A stretch of DNA of 64,000 nt from Aestuariivivens sediminicola (GTDB taxonomy: Bacteria; Bacteroidota; Bacteroidia; Flavobacteriales; Flavobacteriaceae): positions 62,001 to 126,000 of the forward strand of contig NZ_JAKMCM010000003.1 of the NCBI RefSeq assembly GCF_022662015.1, written 5' to 3'. Shown here one piece after another: positions 24,178-34,024 of this stretch. The notes under the pieces are model-generated. The model saw only the letters and a list, made by a program, of their open reading frames with translations. It made no database searches and was not told the origin of the DNA. The position numbers and the translations under genes are program-made. Numbering within the stretch: position 1 is the first letter of the stretch; every line of letters starts with the position of its first letter.

Positions 24178-27171
24178 ATGCAAAATAAAGGACTAGTAAA
24201 ATTATTTGCTTTGTTATTCGGTTTGGTAAGTATTTATCAATTATCGTTTACATTCAAAGCAAATCAAATAGAAGAAGAGGCTCAGGAGTTGGCAATTAAT
24301 GCTGTTTCTGACACCGAAGAGGACTATCGTGCAAAGCGAAGTCAGGAAGAAGCAAATTACCTCGAGTCAATTGCTAATGATACTGTATTTAATATTGGTA
24401 TTGCAAAATTCACTTATAATGAGGTGAAGCAGAAAGCCATGAACCTTGGATTGGATTTAAAAGGTGGAATCAATGTTATCCTTCAGGTATCGGTAAAAGA
24501 TATCTTAAAAGGACTGGCAAACAACACCAAGGATCCGGTGTTCAATAAAGCACTTGACGATGCTACAGAAATCCAAAAAAATAGTCAGAATACGTATTTG
24601 GAGGATTTCTTTTTGGCTTTTGATGCGATTAAAGGGGATACCAGGCTAGCCTCTCCTGATATATTCTATACCAAAGCCTTAGATGGCGAAATAGATGGCA
24701 CCATGACAGATGAGGAGGTGCAAAAGGTTATCGCCACCAAGATTGATGAATCAATTGTTTCTGCCTTTGAGGTGTTGCGCAAACGTATCGATGAATTTGG
24801 TGTAACCTCACCAAACATTCAACGATTGGGAACATCTGGCCGAATTTTGGTTGAACTACCCGGAGTTAAAAATATAGAAAGAGCCACCAGTTTATTACAA
24901 AGTACGGCGCAATTGGAATTCTGGGACGCTTATAAAGGGGAGCAGTTCTTTGGGTTTTTGGCACAGGCCAATGAGACGCTAAAGGATTTGGTAGAGGTAG
25001 ATACTGAAGACCTTGCTGATACAGAACCCCAGGATGAAGAAGATGCACAGGATGCTGCTATAGACGATTTATTAGGTGAAGCTGAAACCGATTCGACAGC
25101 AGTGGCGAATGTAAATCCCCTTCTAGACCTTATCAGAGGGCCGGGTTATCAGGGCGGACCAATAATTGCGCGATTTGAGCTTAAGGATAAAGAAACGATT
25201 TTAGATTATCTAAATAAACCTGAGGTTAGAGCATTATTACCTGTTGAACAGCGTTATGCTAAGTTTGTTTTTGGTAAACCAGAGAATAATAGTGAGATTG
25301 TTGATCTATACGCCCTTGTGGGCAACAGGGAAGACATTCCTCAACTTAGTGGGGCAGTAGTTACCGATGCCCGGGTTAATTTTGGTCCAACCGGAAAACC
25401 TGAAGTATCCATGCAAATGAATTCAAAAGGGGCCAAGATTTGGGAGCAAATGACGGGCGAAGCTTTTGCTCAGGGGAGTCAAATAGCCATTGTTTTGGAT
25501 AATATCGTTTATTCTGCACCTGGTGTGACTTCAGGACCAATCGCAGGTGGTAATTCTTCAATCTCTGGAAGTTTTACTCTAAATGAGGCAGAAGATTTAG
25601 CTAATGTATTGCGCGCAGGTAAATTACCGGCATCGGCAGACATCATCTCCAGTGAAGTTGTTGGTCCATCTCTGGGTCAGGAGGCGATCGACAGTGGAAC
25701 CATGTCTTTTATGATTGCCTTGGTATTGGTATTGCTTTGGATGATCCTTTACTATGGCAAATCAGGCATATTTGCCGATATTGCCATGCTATTGAATATC
25801 TTGTTGATCTTTGGTATTCTGTCAGGCTTGGGAGCAGTGCTAACTTTGCCTGGAATTGCTGGTATCGTATTGACTATCGGTATGTCGGTTGATGCGAATG
25901 TACTTATTTTCGAACGTATTCGTGAAGAACTAGCTAAGGGTAAAGGCCAAAAAGAATCTATACAAGACGGTTTTAGCAATGCCTTGTCTTCCATTTTAGA
26001 TGCGAACATTACAACGGGTCTAACAGCTTTGATATTATTTATTTTTGGAACTGGTCCGATCAAAGGATTTGCAACGACTTTGCTAATTGGTATAGGAACC
26101 TCCCTATTTACGGCAATTTTCATAACGCGATTGTTGGTAGACTGGTATGTTAACAGAGGCGGAAAATTAGAGTTCTCTACCGGTATCACGAAAAATTTAT
26201 TCAGGAATATAAATATTGCATTCTTACAAAAACGTAAAGTTGCATTAATTATTTCGGGCGTTATGATTGTTATCGGTTTAGGTTCCCTTTTAACCGTAGG
26301 TTTAAATCAAGGTGTTGATTTTGTCGGGGGTAGAACCTATCAGGTTCGCTTTGAAAATGACGTTAACGCCACGGAAGTCTCTGCGACATTAGCCGATGTT
26401 TTTGGAAGTGCTGATGCGAAGACATTCGGGAGTGCCAACCAATTGAAGATTACCACAAAATATAAGGTAAATGAGGCAAGCTCTGAAGTGGATGAAGAGA
26501 TAAGATTAATGCTGTACAATTCGATTCAGCCACTGCTATCTGGCCAAACCTATGAGGAGTTCATAGACCTGAATGATGAAAATAAGCAGGTGGGATTATT
26601 GGAATCATTCAAAGTGAGTCCTACCATTGCCGATGATATTAAACAGGCTTCTTTCTGGGCTATTTTAGGGTCTCTTATTGTAGTGTTCCTCTACATATTG
26701 ATGCGTTTTAAAAGATGGCAATATTCCTTGGGTGCTGTTGCTGCAGTTTTCCATGATGTTCTCATTGTATTAGGGGTATTCTCTCTGACCTATAAATTTA
26801 TGCCTTTTAGCATGGAAATAGATCAAGCTTTTATAGCTGCAATATTAACTGTAATTGGCTATTCCCTTAACGATACTGTGGTTGTTTTTGATAGGATAAG
26901 GGAATTTTTCAATGAACATTCCAGCTGGGAATTTAACAGGGTGGTGAACGTTTCCTTAAATAGTACCTTAAGTAGAACATTGAATACGTCATTAACGACC
27001 CTGGTGGTGTTGTTGGCCATATTTATTTTCGGTGGAGACTCGATCAGAGGATTTATGTTCGCCCTTATTGTTGGGGTGATCGTAGGTACCTATTCATCGT
27101 TGTTTATAGCAACACCTATAATGTATGACACGGTACAAAGGCTTGATAAGAAACAAAAGAAAAAGGCCTAA
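24178..27171 (+). CDS. secDF: SecD-SecF fusion, protein-export membrane protein
   Basis: SecDF uses the proton gradient to pull preproteins through SecYEG. This is a single 997-residue chain, the fused form usual in Bacteroidota. The SecD half has an N-terminal helix, the conserved LGLDLKGGINVIL, a large periplasmic region and LAGKLPASADI before six transmembrane helices. The SecF half begins near residue 665 and includes GVDFVGGRTYQV and the second helix bundle with GYSLNDTVVVFDRIRE. An Asp/Glu/Thr-rich insertion (about 285-320) in the SecD periplasmic part is lineage-specific. No promoter element was seen in the 244-nt gap upstream. A strong terminator follows. Confidence 0.96.
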   Translation: MQNKGLVKLFALLFGLVSIYQLSFTFKANQIEEEAQELAINAVSDTEEDYRAKRSQEEANYLESIANDTVFNIGIAKFTYNEVKQKAMNLGLDLKGGINVILQVSVKDILKGLANNTKDPVFNKALDDATEIQKNSQNTYLEDFFLAFDAIKGDTRLASPDIFYTKALDGEIDGTMTDEEVQKVIATKIDESIVSAFEVLRKRIDEFGVTSPNIQRLGTSGRILVELPGVKNIERATSLLQSTAQLEFWDAYKGEQFFGFLAQANETLKDLVEVDTEDLADTEPQDEEDAQDAAIDDLLGEAETDSTAVANVNPLLDLIRGPGYQGGPIIARFELKDKETILDYLNKPEVRALLPVEQRYAKFVFGKPENNSEIVDLYALVGNREDIPQLSGAVVTDARVNFGPTGKPEVSMQMNSKGAKIWEQMTGEAFAQGSQIAIVLDNIVYSAPGVTSGPIAGGNSSISGSFTLNEAEDLANVLRAGKLPASADIISSEVVGPSLGQEAIDSGTMSFMIALVLVLLWMILYYGKSGIFADIAMLLNILLIFGILSGLGAVLTLPGIAGIVLTIGMSVDANVLIFERIREELAKGKGQKESIQDGFSNALSSILDANITTGLTALILFIFGTGPIKGFATTLLIGIGTSLFTAIFITRLLVDWYVNRGGKLEFSTGITKNLFRNINIAFLQKRKVALIISGVMIVIGLGSLLTVGLNQGVDFVGGRTYQVRFENDVNATEVSATLADVFGSADAKTFGSANQLKITTKYKVNEASSEVDEEIRLMLYNSIQPLLSGQTYEEFIDLNDENKQVGLLESFKVSPTIADDIKQASFWAILGSLIVVFLYILMRFKRWQYSLGAVAAVFHDVLIVLGVFSLTYKFMPFSMEIDQAFIAAILTVIGYSLNDTVVVFDRIREFFNEHSSWEFNRVVNVSLNSTLSRTLNTSLTTLVVLLAIFIFGGDSIRGFMFALIVGVIVGTYSSLFIATPIMYDTVQRLDKKQKKKA

Positions 27172-27192
27172 CTAACCGTGAATTTTCATTTT

Positions 27193-27227
27193 AAAAAGCC
27201 CATGGACAAGGTCAATGGGCTTTTTTT
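27193..27227 (+). terminator. secDF terminator
   Basis: AAAAAGCCCAT pairs with ATGGGCTTTTT (11 bp), with a T-run of seven inside and after the stem. The rest of the roughly 310-nt gap to the convergent sulfatase gene (27228-27481) is AT-rich, and I see no gene or structure in it. Confidence 0.8.
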
Positions 27228-27481
27228 GTTTTTAAAGCTAAAATTTTAAAATTTTCCCGCTGTGTTTGACATACGATTTTTTGGACTCAATATTTTGGTT
27301 GTGGTTTATTATGAGGTATTGGAAACAACTAAGTTTCAATTTTGATCCAACGAGAGAAACAGATGCATGTAATGAAAGCCACTGAATATTAAATGCGAAT
27401 TAATATAATGACCCGGTTTAACGGTTAATTAGAAATCATATTATGTGTTGCAGGAATTGCAATCTTTAAAGCTAATCCTAA

Positions 27482-28915
27482 TTAGCGATATGCAATCTCC
27501 AGGTCGTTTGTCCGTACCTCTTTTAATTTATTTTTGAGTTCATTTTTGAAAAAAGTAACGGTTTTAGTGTATTCGGGATCATGAGCCAAATTGGTATACT
27601 GTTTCGGATCATGCTTCATATCGAATAATTCAATACCACCCGAGGCGTCTTCATTGTACTGGATAAAGGCCCAATCATCGCTTCTCAATAAGAATGAGTT
27701 TCCATTCTGACTTACACTAAAAGCCATATCTCTGACTTCATATTCCGGATTGCTAAAGGTCTTCACTAAGCTCTTACCTTGGAGATGTTTCGAATACGTT
27801 AGGCCGGCTAATTCTGAAATGGAAGGATAAAGGTCTAATAGCTCTACAAACGAATGGCACACCTGCGGTTTAATGCCTGGCACTTTAATGATTAACGGCA
27901 CGCGCACAGATTCCTCATGCAGGCTTACCTTCATCCAAAAGTCATGCTCACCTAAATGAAAGCCATGGTCCGATGTAAAAATGACAATGGTATTATCTTC
28001 CAGGCCTTCATCTTTCAGTGCTTTTAATACCTTCCCGATTTGTGCATCCATGTATGACACAGAGGCATAATAGGCTGCTACAGCTTTCTTCTGCTGTTCG
28101 ATAGACATTTGGCCATTAAAACTTGTTACATAGTTTATGCCGCGTTCCGGGATGTCATTCCAGTCATTTTTCAATTTCTTCGGCAGTACTATGTGTTGAT
28201 AAGGATAAGGGGTAAAATAGGGTTTTGGTGCGACAAAAGGTACGTGAGGACGCACAAAACCCACAGCCAAAAAGAAGGGTTCATTTTTCTTGCTTTTTAT
28301 AAGGGCAATGGCTTGTTCTGCCGTCTTACCATCTGAATGCATGAGGTCGGAGCCATCTGCTTTTACAATGGTCATCACATTACCCCCTTTACGTTCAATA
28401 CTGCCATCAGGATTGTTCTGTACCAATTCAGCATCACCTTTTGCTTTCCACTCGGGTCCCTGACTGTTGAATCGTTCTGTCCATGATGCCGCATCGTCCT
28501 GTCCGTCTGATCCTGTTTCAATATCTAAAGGGACAGCCATATGGAATATTTTACTCACCCGGGCCGTATAATAGCCATTTTCTTTAAACAGCTGGGACCA
28601 GGTTTTTCGTTCGGGACCAATATTTTTACGTCCACTAACATAACCATAGGTTGTTGTTGCCGAAGGATAATAGCCCGACATGAATGAAGCCCTAGACGGG
28701 CCGCAAACAGGAAATTGAGTATATGCTCTGGTATAGCGAATACCTTCAGATGCGAGTTGATCGATATGAGGCGTCTTACACACTTTATTTTCATAGGCGG
28801 AAACTGCTGTTGTCGTAAGATCATCAGAGATTATAAATAAAACATTCGGTTTTTTATCCTGACTTTTGGAATGCAGCCAGAAAAAAACAAATATTAGAAC
28901 AACATATCTATTCAT
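27482..28915 (-). CDS. Secreted sulfatase (iduronate-2-sulfatase-like)
   Basis: A type I sulfatase that hydrolyses sulfate esters, probably on polysaccharides. 477 residues with a signal peptide (MNRYVVLIFVFFWLHSKSQ). The start was chosen because it puts the signal peptide at the N-terminus and leaves a 13-nt gap to the upstream gene. PNVLFIISDDL supplies the metal-binding Asp pair. The formylglycine site is C71-G-P-S-R (CGPSRASFMSG), the Cys-type that needs FGE or anSME for activation. VIFTSDHGFHLGEHDFW supplies the remaining metal and sulfate contacts. There is no neighbouring polysaccharide-utilisation gene, so the substrate is unknown. Confidence 0.9.
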   Translation of the reverse strand: MNRYVVLIFVFFWLHSKSQDKKPNVLFIISDDLTTTAVSAYENKVCKTPHIDQLASEGIRYTRAYTQFPVCGPSRASFMSGYYPSATTTYGYVSGRKNIGPERKTWSQLFKENGYYTARVSKIFHMAVPLDIETGSDGQDDAASWTERFNSQGPEWKAKGDAELVQNNPDGSIERKGGNVMTIVKADGSDLMHSDGKTAEQAIALIKSKKNEPFFLAVGFVRPHVPFVAPKPYFTPYPYQHIVLPKKLKNDWNDIPERGINYVTSFNGQMSIEQQKKAVAAYYASVSYMDAQIGKVLKALKDEGLEDNTIVIFTSDHGFHLGEHDFWMKVSLHEESVRVPLIIKVPGIKPQVCHSFVELLDLYPSISELAGLTYSKHLQGKSLVKTFSNPEYEVRDMAFSVSQNGNSFLLRSDDWAFIQYNEDASGGIELFDMKHDPKQYTNLAHDPEYTKTVTFFKNELKNKLKEVRTNDLEIAYR

Positions 28916-28928
28916 CAATATCGAAATT

Positions 28929-29402
28929 TTACAATTCGGAGTACTCAATGGCATTTCCAATGTCTATAGACCAAAGGTCCGAGAGTCCGGCATTGACTTC
29001 TAAAACATATTTTGCCGGAGCATTGGATGGAAGGGACGTTTCATCAAATGGTTTTGCATTTTTCTGAAAACTAACAATCTTTTTATCCTCTGATATGTAT
29101 ATGATGTCCAGTGGAATGCGGGTATTTTTCATGTAAAATGAACGTGGCCTTTCATCATCGAAAACAAAAAGCATGCCTTGTGAGTCCTTCATGCTGCTCC
29201 GATACATCATGCCGGTTTGAGTTTCATATTCGTTATCGGCAATCTCAATGTCTAATGAAATTGTTGTTGAATCTGATTTAAAAATGGTGAGGACACCTTC
29301 TTTTTCAAAAAAGACCTCAGTTTGGCTAATGGCTTTTTTATCGTTCTTACAGGATAATAAAGCAATACAGCTACAAACAACTACAAAAACAAATCGATTC
29401 AA
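28929..29402 (-). CDS. DUF192 lipoprotein
   Basis: 157 residues, with a signal peptide and lipobox LLSC (Cys18). The DUF192 domain covers the C-terminal two thirds: ADNEYETQTGMMYRSSM, then GMLFVFDDERPRSFYMKNTRIPLDIIYI, then PAKYVLEVNAGLSD. These are the three conserved blocks of this small beta-barrel family. The function of the family is not established. It lies 6 nt after lgt and 13 nt before the sulfatase, so the three genes are likely one transcript, although their products have no evident link. Confidence 0.88.
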   Translation of the reverse strand: MNRFVFVVVCSCIALLSCKNDKKAISQTEVFFEKEGVLTIFKSDSTTISLDIEIADNEYETQTGMMYRSSMKDSQGMLFVFDDERPRSFYMKNTRIPLDIIYISEDKKIVSFQKNAKPFDETSLPSNAPAKYVLEVNAGLSDLWSIDIGNAIEYSEL

Positions 29403-29408
29403 AACAAA

Positions 29409-30341
29409 CTATTTAACTACAGTTTTTGGTTTATAAGCGAACATAAAATAAAGCCCGATTACAATGAATGGAACGCTGAGCCATTGTCCAGTTTGGAGTC
29501 CAAACCAATTAATATATTCGTCACCTTGAGGTTCTTTAACGAATTCGATGAAAAAGCGTATGGTCCATAATAATACCAAAAACAGCCCGAAAAGAAAACC
29601 GCCCTGATCTTTTTTGGAGGTTTTGGTGTAGAAATACCATAGCAGTAGAAATACAAAAATGTAACAAAACGACTCGTATAATTGCGCAGGGTGTCTGTAG
29701 GGGACGGCCTCCAATAAATTTGAAAATTGGGGATTATCTGTTACGGCATTATAGGCTTCCTGTACATTTTTAATACCGGTTGCGCGAACAATTTCATATT
29801 TATTATAATAATCTTGAATAAATCGAACTCCAAGAGGAAATTCTCCTGAGAGATTTCCAATTATTTCCGAGTTGATGAAATTTCCTATCCTGATGAAAAC
29901 GGCACCTGATGCCACTGATATAACAACACGATCTAAAACCCACAGTAGGGATTTGTATTTATATTTTTTTCGATATAAATACATGCCAATAATTATCCCA
30001 ATCGCCGCACCATGACTCGCCAATCCCTGAAAACCAGTAAACTCAAATCCTCCCTTGAATTTAAAAGGTAGAAAAATGCTGAAGAAATCTTCAGAAATCA
30101 ATTCCGATTGGTAAAATAAAACATGTCCCAAACGCGCACCGATCATGGTTGCTAAAACAGTATATATGAACAGCGGATCTAAATATTCTAAAGACACCTT
30201 TTCTTTGGTAAATATCCATTTCATAATATACCATCCCAGTATAAAAGCCACCACCCACATCAGGCTGTAAAAATGTAGTTTGAAATTACCTGCTATATCA
30301 ATACCTGTAATGGGGTTCCAATCAAATTTTAGAGGGTGCAT
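29409..30341 (-). CDS. lgt: Prolipoprotein diacylglyceryl transferase
   Basis: Lgt transfers diacylglycerol from phosphatidylglycerol to the lipobox cysteine of prolipoproteins, the first step of lipoprotein maturation. The 310-residue protein has about seven transmembrane helices. ARLGHVLFY, GFQGLASHGAAIG and the signature RIGNFINSEIIGNLS include the conserved Arg/Asn residues of the active site. RHPAQLYES follows near the C-terminus. Many genes in this window encode lipoproteins that would be its substrates. It follows the PPIase gene by 16 nt on the same strand. Confidence 0.96.
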   Translation of the reverse strand: MHPLKFDWNPITGIDIAGNFKLHFYSLMWVVAFILGWYIMKWIFTKEKVSLEYLDPLFIYTVLATMIGARLGHVLFYQSELISEDFFSIFLPFKFKGGFEFTGFQGLASHGAAIGIIIGMYLYRKKYKYKSLLWVLDRVVISVASGAVFIRIGNFINSEIIGNLSGEFPLGVRFIQDYYNKYEIVRATGIKNVQEAYNAVTDNPQFSNLLEAVPYRHPAQLYESFCYIFVFLLLWYFYTKTSKKDQGGFLFGLFLVLLWTIRFFIEFVKEPQGDEYINWFGLQTGQWLSVPFIVIGLYFMFAYKPKTVVK

Positions 30342-30357
30342 AAGTATTTTGATTTAA

Positions 30358-31506
30358 CTAATTTAAGAGTTCAAGTATTTCAACTTCGAAAATAATATTT
30401 GACTTGGGTGGAATGCCATTTCCTCCAGCCTCTCCATATGCTAAATGGTACGGAATGAAAAGTGTCGCCTTATCTCCAACATTCAATTTCCTGAGACCTT
30501 CTTTAAACCCCGGTATCATTCGCGCATCAGGGCCGATATCGCATATAATGGGTTCGTATCTTTCGGCATTTTTTTGCTGAATATCCACGGCATCAAGTGC
30601 TTTAGCCGTCTCCAGGTTACTCGTTTGCAGTAAGGTGCCATTTTCAAAGTATACGGCATAATGGGCCAGAACTTTCGATGTCTCCGAAAGTTTGGGACCT
30701 TGGCCCTTAGCAGTGATATAATATTGTAATCCTGAAGGTAGGGTAATAGCCTTGGACCGTTGCTCTTTAAATTTTTTAAGCGTCGCTTCTGTTATAGCCA
30801 GGGCTTTTGCTTCTTTTTCTTCCTTTAGCCTTTTGGCCTCTATGAAGTGGTTTTTAAAACGTTGGGCTGCGTCAAATTTTTTTGCAGCTTTTCCTTTTCT
30901 AATAATGTTAACGGATTCAATGATATCGTCTTGATTTATGGAATCAATGACTTCAAGTCCCATGATGACTTCTCCAAATACCGTATGACAGCTTACACGT
31001 CTGTTCTCACAATTTTTCAGACGTCCTTCCTCATCGTACGCATCCAGCCACGGGGTCGCTTTGTGCGTGATGTAAAATTGACTTCCGTTGGTGCCATAAC
31101 CGGAATTAGCCATGGCTAAAATACCTTTTTTGTCATGTTTCAATGACTTGTCGAATTCGTCATCAAAACGGTATCCCGGATTACCTGATCCGTCACCTTT
31201 AGGATCGCCTCCCTGAATCATGAAATCGACGATAACACGATGAAACTTTAACCCGTTGTAGAATTTTTTCTCTTTATAAGTGTCCTGGACCAAGGTATTT
31301 GTGCCTTCTGCCAAAGACACAAAATTTGCCACGGTAACCGGTGTTTTTTCAAATTCAAGTTTTGCAACCATAACACCCTTTTGTGTCTTGATTTCGGCAT
31401 AGATACCGTCTGTAAGTTCGGGGTATTGTACCTTACATGAGACTAAAATAAAGGAAAGTAAGATTGTAAAGGAGAGTAAATTTAAGACAGTGTTAAATCC
31501 TTTCAT
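30358..31506 (-). CDS. Cyclophilin-FKBP fusion peptidyl-prolyl isomerase lipoprotein
   Basis: 382 residues with a signal peptide and lipobox LVSC (Cys24). Residues about 36-200 are a cyclophilin domain ([47 protein letters not shown]). A coiled linker rich in Lys, Glu and Ala ([19 protein letters not shown]) leads to an FKBP domain at about 265-381 ([27 protein letters not shown]). Two unrelated prolyl-isomerase folds in one exported protein suggest a chaperone for envelope proteins. It lies directly downstream of gldI, another FKBP, with an 11-nt gap. Confidence 0.92.
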   Translation of the reverse strand: MKGFNTVLNLLSFTILLSFILVSCKVQYPELTDGIYAEIKTQKGVMVAKLEFEKTPVTVANFVSLAEGTNTLVQDTYKEKKFYNGLKFHRVIVDFMIQGGDPKGDGSGNPGYRFDDEFDKSLKHDKKGILAMANSGYGTNGSQFYITHKATPWLDAYDEEGRLKNCENRRVSCHTVFGEVIMGLEVIDSINQDDIIESVNIIRKGKAAKKFDAAQRFKNHFIEAKRLKEEKEAKALAITEATLKKFKEQRSKAITLPSGLQYYITAKGQGPKLSETSKVLAHYAVYFENGTLLQTSNLETAKALDAVDIQQKNAERYEPIICDIGPDARMIPGFKEGLRKLNVGDKATLFIPYHLAYGEAGGNGIPPKSNIIFEVEILELLN

Positions 31507-31517
31507 ACAAAAATTAG

Positions 31518-32060
31518 TTATTGTTCTGTTATTGAAAATACGGTCACCTCACAAATTAAAGGAGTATTACTGCCTATTTTATTCTGGTCTCCATAATACC
31601 CATATGCTTTCTGAGAAGGAAACAAAAACGTAACCGTTTCTCCGGACTTCATAAGTTTTAACCCTTCTCTCAAACCGGTGAACAATTCTTGTTGATCCAT
31701 AACATACCGCTGTGTGTTGATATCTTCCTTAGAATAAATGGTCGTTCCGTTCAAGGTTTTAACATCGTAATTGTAATCTATGATATCTCCAAAATCAGGC
31801 GTGCTCAAGGTATCACTATCTGTTTTAATATTATAGTAGTACCAAAAACCACTTTCCGAAGCTATGAAACTTTTATCCGTCTGCTCCTCAATAATTTTTT
31901 GAATGTGCGATTGTTCCCTCGCATTTAATTTTTTATTACGTTCAACAGAGTCATCGATAAAAGATCCTGTTTTAACGGAAATAGGTTGCCGTGCTTCCGG
32001 TGATTTACAACCTACGGCTAACAATAAGCTGAAAAAGATAATGATTGTTAATTTATTCAT
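31518..32060 (-). CDS. gldI: Gliding motility-associated FKBP-type isomerase GldI
   Basis: GldI is a lipoprotein FKBP required for gliding in Flavobacterium johnsoniae, thought to help fold gliding or type IX secretion components in the periplasm. It has 180 residues, with a signal peptide ending at the lipobox AVGC (Cys18). An N-terminal helical segment is followed by the FKBP domain (about 90-178): [40 protein letters not shown] and [21 protein letters not shown]. Its start overlaps the stop of the upstream DHH gene by 8 nt. The arrangement DHH gene, gldI, PPIase is familiar in this family. Confidence 0.92.
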   Translation of the reverse strand: MNKLTIIIFFSLLLAVGCKSPEARQPISVKTGSFIDDSVERNKKLNAREQSHIQKIIEEQTDKSFIASESGFWYYYNIKTDSDTLSTPDFGDIIDYNYDVKTLNGTTIYSKEDINTQRYVMDQQELFTGLREGLKLMKSGETVTFLFPSQKAYGYYGDQNKIGSNTPLICEVTVFSITEQ

Positions 32061-33072
32061 CGTTTAGGGCGGTTTTATAACTAGGCAATATACTAATAAA
32101 TTTTTCAACGGTGTCGTTTAAAGAAGAATAGCTCTTACCACCGGCGGCATTGGTATGGCCACCGCCGTTAAAATAATCTCTTGATAAGGTGTTCACTGAG
32201 AAATGCCCCTTGGACCGCAATGAAATTTTTATTAGACCTTCCTGCTTGTCCTCAATGAATATAGCTGCCAGCACAACGTTCTCTATAGATAACCCATAAT
32301 TTACAACGCCTTCAGTATCTCCCTTCTTAAAATTGTATTTATTTAATTCATCTTGCGACAGGGTCGTATAGGCGGTACGAAATTCAGGGAGTAATTTCAG
32401 GTTCTTTAGGGCGCATCCCAGTAGTTGCAGCCGTTGGTAGCTGTTGGTATCATAAACTTTATTGTGAATTTCTGAATTGTCGGCCCCTTTATCGATTAGC
32501 TGGGCAATAATATGGTGTGTTGTACTTGTGGTACAATCGAACTTAAAAGAACCGGTGTCCGTCATGATGCCAACATAGAGGCAAGTGGCAATTTTAGCGT
32601 CAATAATTTCGATGTCATTCATCATATCAATGAAATGATAAATCATTTCGCAGGTCGAACTCATATGGATATCCGAAAACGTGTACTTTGCATAGTTATC
32701 CGGTGCCTGATGATGGTCTATCATAATCTTCAATGCACTGCTCTCTGATAAGGCCGTTTCCATGTCTCCTGATCTGTGCAATGCATTGAAATCCAATGTA
32801 AAAATAAGATCAGCTTCAGCTATTCTAACATCGGAGATTTCAGTATGATAATCGTATATCAAAACCTCTTCCGTACCGGGAATCCACTTTAAAAACCCGG
32901 GAAAATTATTGGGAACTATCACCGTTGAACGGTGCTTGTATTTTAGGAGATAGTGATGGAGGGCAAGCGTGGACCCTATGGCATCACCATCCGGGTTTTT
33001 ATGCGTTACAATCACAATATTTTTAGGTGCTGATAGCAGCTCTTTTACGCGTTCGGTATCTTCCTTATTCAT
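32053..33072 (-). CDS. DHH-family phosphoesterase (NrnA-like)
   Basis: A 339-residue protein of the DHH/DHHA1 type that includes NrnA, which degrades nanoRNA and dephosphorylates pAp. The manganese-binding motifs are HKNPDGDAIGS, LDFNALHRSG and the DHH in IDHHQAPDNYA. The DHHA1 domain ends with GGGHTNAAGG, the substrate-binding loop. Exact substrate preference is inferred from family. The start MNKEDTERV was chosen because a longer in-frame start would overlap the ndk promoter and coding region on the other strand and adds a Cys-rich non-homologous tail. Translation of gldI is coupled to its stop. Confidence 0.9.
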   Translation of the reverse strand: MNKEDTERVKELLSAPKNIVIVTHKNPDGDAIGSTLALHHYLLKYKHRSTVIVPNNFPGFLKWIPGTEEVLIYDYHTEISDVRIAEADLIFTLDFNALHRSGDMETALSESSALKIMIDHHQAPDNYAKYTFSDIHMSSTCEMIYHFIDMMNDIEIIDAKIATCLYVGIMTDTGSFKFDCTTSTTHHIIAQLIDKGADNSEIHNKVYDTNSYQRLQLLGCALKNLKLLPEFRTAYTTLSQDELNKYNFKKGDTEGVVNYGLSIENVVLAAIFIEDKQEGLIKISLRSKGHFSVNTLSRDYFNGGGHTNAAGGKSYSSLNDTVEKFISILPSYKTALNDE

Positions 33073-33110
33073 AAGGAACGAAGATACAATTTTTTTAAAA
33101 CTGCATCGTC

Positions 33111-33140
33111 TTGTTTTTAAATGGAAATAACTTACTTTTG
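33111..33140 (+). promoter_or_regulatory. ndk promoter (TTG ... TACTTTTG)
   Basis: The best full promoter in the window: TTG at 33111-33113, a 19-nt spacer, then TACTTTTG at 33133-33140, matching the Bacteroidota -33/-7 pattern. It puts the transcript start near 33146 and shows that an upstream in-frame ATG at 33121 is not the start. Confidence 0.7.
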
Positions 33141-33159
33141 CACAAATTTTAAAATAGAA

Positions 33160-33579
33160 ATGGCAACAAATAGAACATTTACAATGCTGAAGCCGGATGC
33201 TGTTGAAAAGGGACACATTGGCGCAATTTTAGAAAAAATTACAGCAGCTGGATTTAAAATCGTAGCAATGAAATTAACCCAAATGTCAAAATCTGACGCA
33301 GAAACGTTTTATGCTATACACAGCGAACGTCCATTTTTTGGGGAATTAGTGCAATACATGACACGAGGGCCAATTGTTGCCGCTGTTTTGGAGAAAGATA
33401 ACGCCGTAGAGGATTTTAGAACATTAATTGGCGCCACTAATCCTGCTGATGCTGCTGAAGGGACCATACGTAAACTATATGCAACTTCAATGGGTGAAAA
33501 TGCGGTTCATGGCAGTGATAGTGATGCTAATGCCGCTATTGAGAGTGCATTTCATTTTGCGGGCAGAGAGATATTCTAA
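33160..33579 (+). CDS. ndk: Nucleoside diphosphate kinase
   Basis: Transfers the gamma phosphate of ATP to nucleoside diphosphates through a phospho-His intermediate. 139 residues from the start MATNRTF. The active-site His117 is in the signature NAVHGSDS, and [14 protein letters not shown] at the N-terminus is the other family hallmark. The start was set by the promoter position and agrees with the usual length of about 140. It is divergent from the DHH-gldI-PPIase operon and followed by a hairpin terminator. Confidence 0.96.
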   Translation: MATNRTFTMLKPDAVEKGHIGAILEKITAAGFKIVAMKLTQMSKSDAETFYAIHSERPFFGELVQYMTRGPIVAAVLEKDNAVEDFRTLIGATNPADAAEGTIRKLYATSMGENAVHGSDSDANAAIESAFHFAGREIF

Positions 33580-33597
33580 ATCATAAAGAGACGATGT

Positions 33598-33630
33598 AAA
33601 AAGGCGTTCGAAATTCACGGACGCTTTTTT
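33598..33630 (+). terminator. ndk terminator
   Basis: GCGTTCG pairs with CGGACGC (one G-U) around AAATTCA, flanked by A-rich sequence before and TTTTTT after. Confidence 0.65.
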
Positions 33631-33671
33631 ATTTCCAGCTATTGCATTCATATCGATTCCTTAAAGCGCAT

Positions 33672-33699
33672 AAAAAAAGCCTGACAACTTTTGTCAGGC
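33672..33699 (-). terminator. Cold-shock gene terminator
   Basis: On the minus strand GCCTGACA pairs with TGTCAGGC around a 5-nt loop, then TTTTTTT. It lies 34 nt after the csp stop. Confidence 0.75.
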
Positions 33700-33733
33700 C
33701 TCTTTTGTAATGTTAAAGTTTATATAATTTGTA

Positions 33734-33925
33734 TTAGATAACTTTTACGTTTACTGCGTTTAATCCTTTTCTACCTTCCTGTAAATCAAACTCAACTTCA
33801 TCACCTTCGCGAATTTCATCAATTAATCCAGAAATGTGAACAAAATGCTCTTTGTTGTTGTCTTCTTCAACAATAAATCCATAACCTTTGGAGTCGTTGA
33901 AGAACTTAACTGTACCTTTACTCAT
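33734..33925 (-). CDS. Cold-shock protein (CspA family)
   Basis: A 63-residue single-domain OB-fold RNA chaperone. RNP1 is KGYGFI (residues 13-18) and RNP2 is HFVHIS. The rest (GDEVEFDLQEGRKGLNAVNV) matches the usual end of the family. It is slightly short but complete. A minus-strand -7 element TACCTTTG at 33955-33962 puts the transcript start about 20 nt before the ATG, so there is no long cold-responsive leader as in E. coli cspA. Followed by its own terminator; monocistronic. Confidence 0.93.
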   Translation of the reverse strand: MSKGTVKFFNDSKGYGFIVEEDNNKEHFVHISGLIDEIREGDEVEFDLQEGRKGLNAVNVKVI

Positions 33926-33954
33926 TGTATTTGTATTAAATAATAATTAAGTGT

Positions 33955-33962
33955 CAAAGGTA
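33955..33962 (-). promoter_or_regulatory. -7 promoter element of the cold-shock gene (TACCTTTG)
   Basis: Exact TAnnTTTG on the minus strand, 29 nt upstream of the ATG. Confidence 0.55.
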
Positions 33963-34024
33963 GGGTAAATAATATTACTTTTTCCTTTTTTATCTATATT
34001 TTTTCTTTTTTTAAGAAAACGCAA

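Noticed and set aside
33121-33159. Longer ndk start at 33121
   Set aside because: It precedes the TACTTTTG box of the best promoter in the window and would give an unusual N-terminus.
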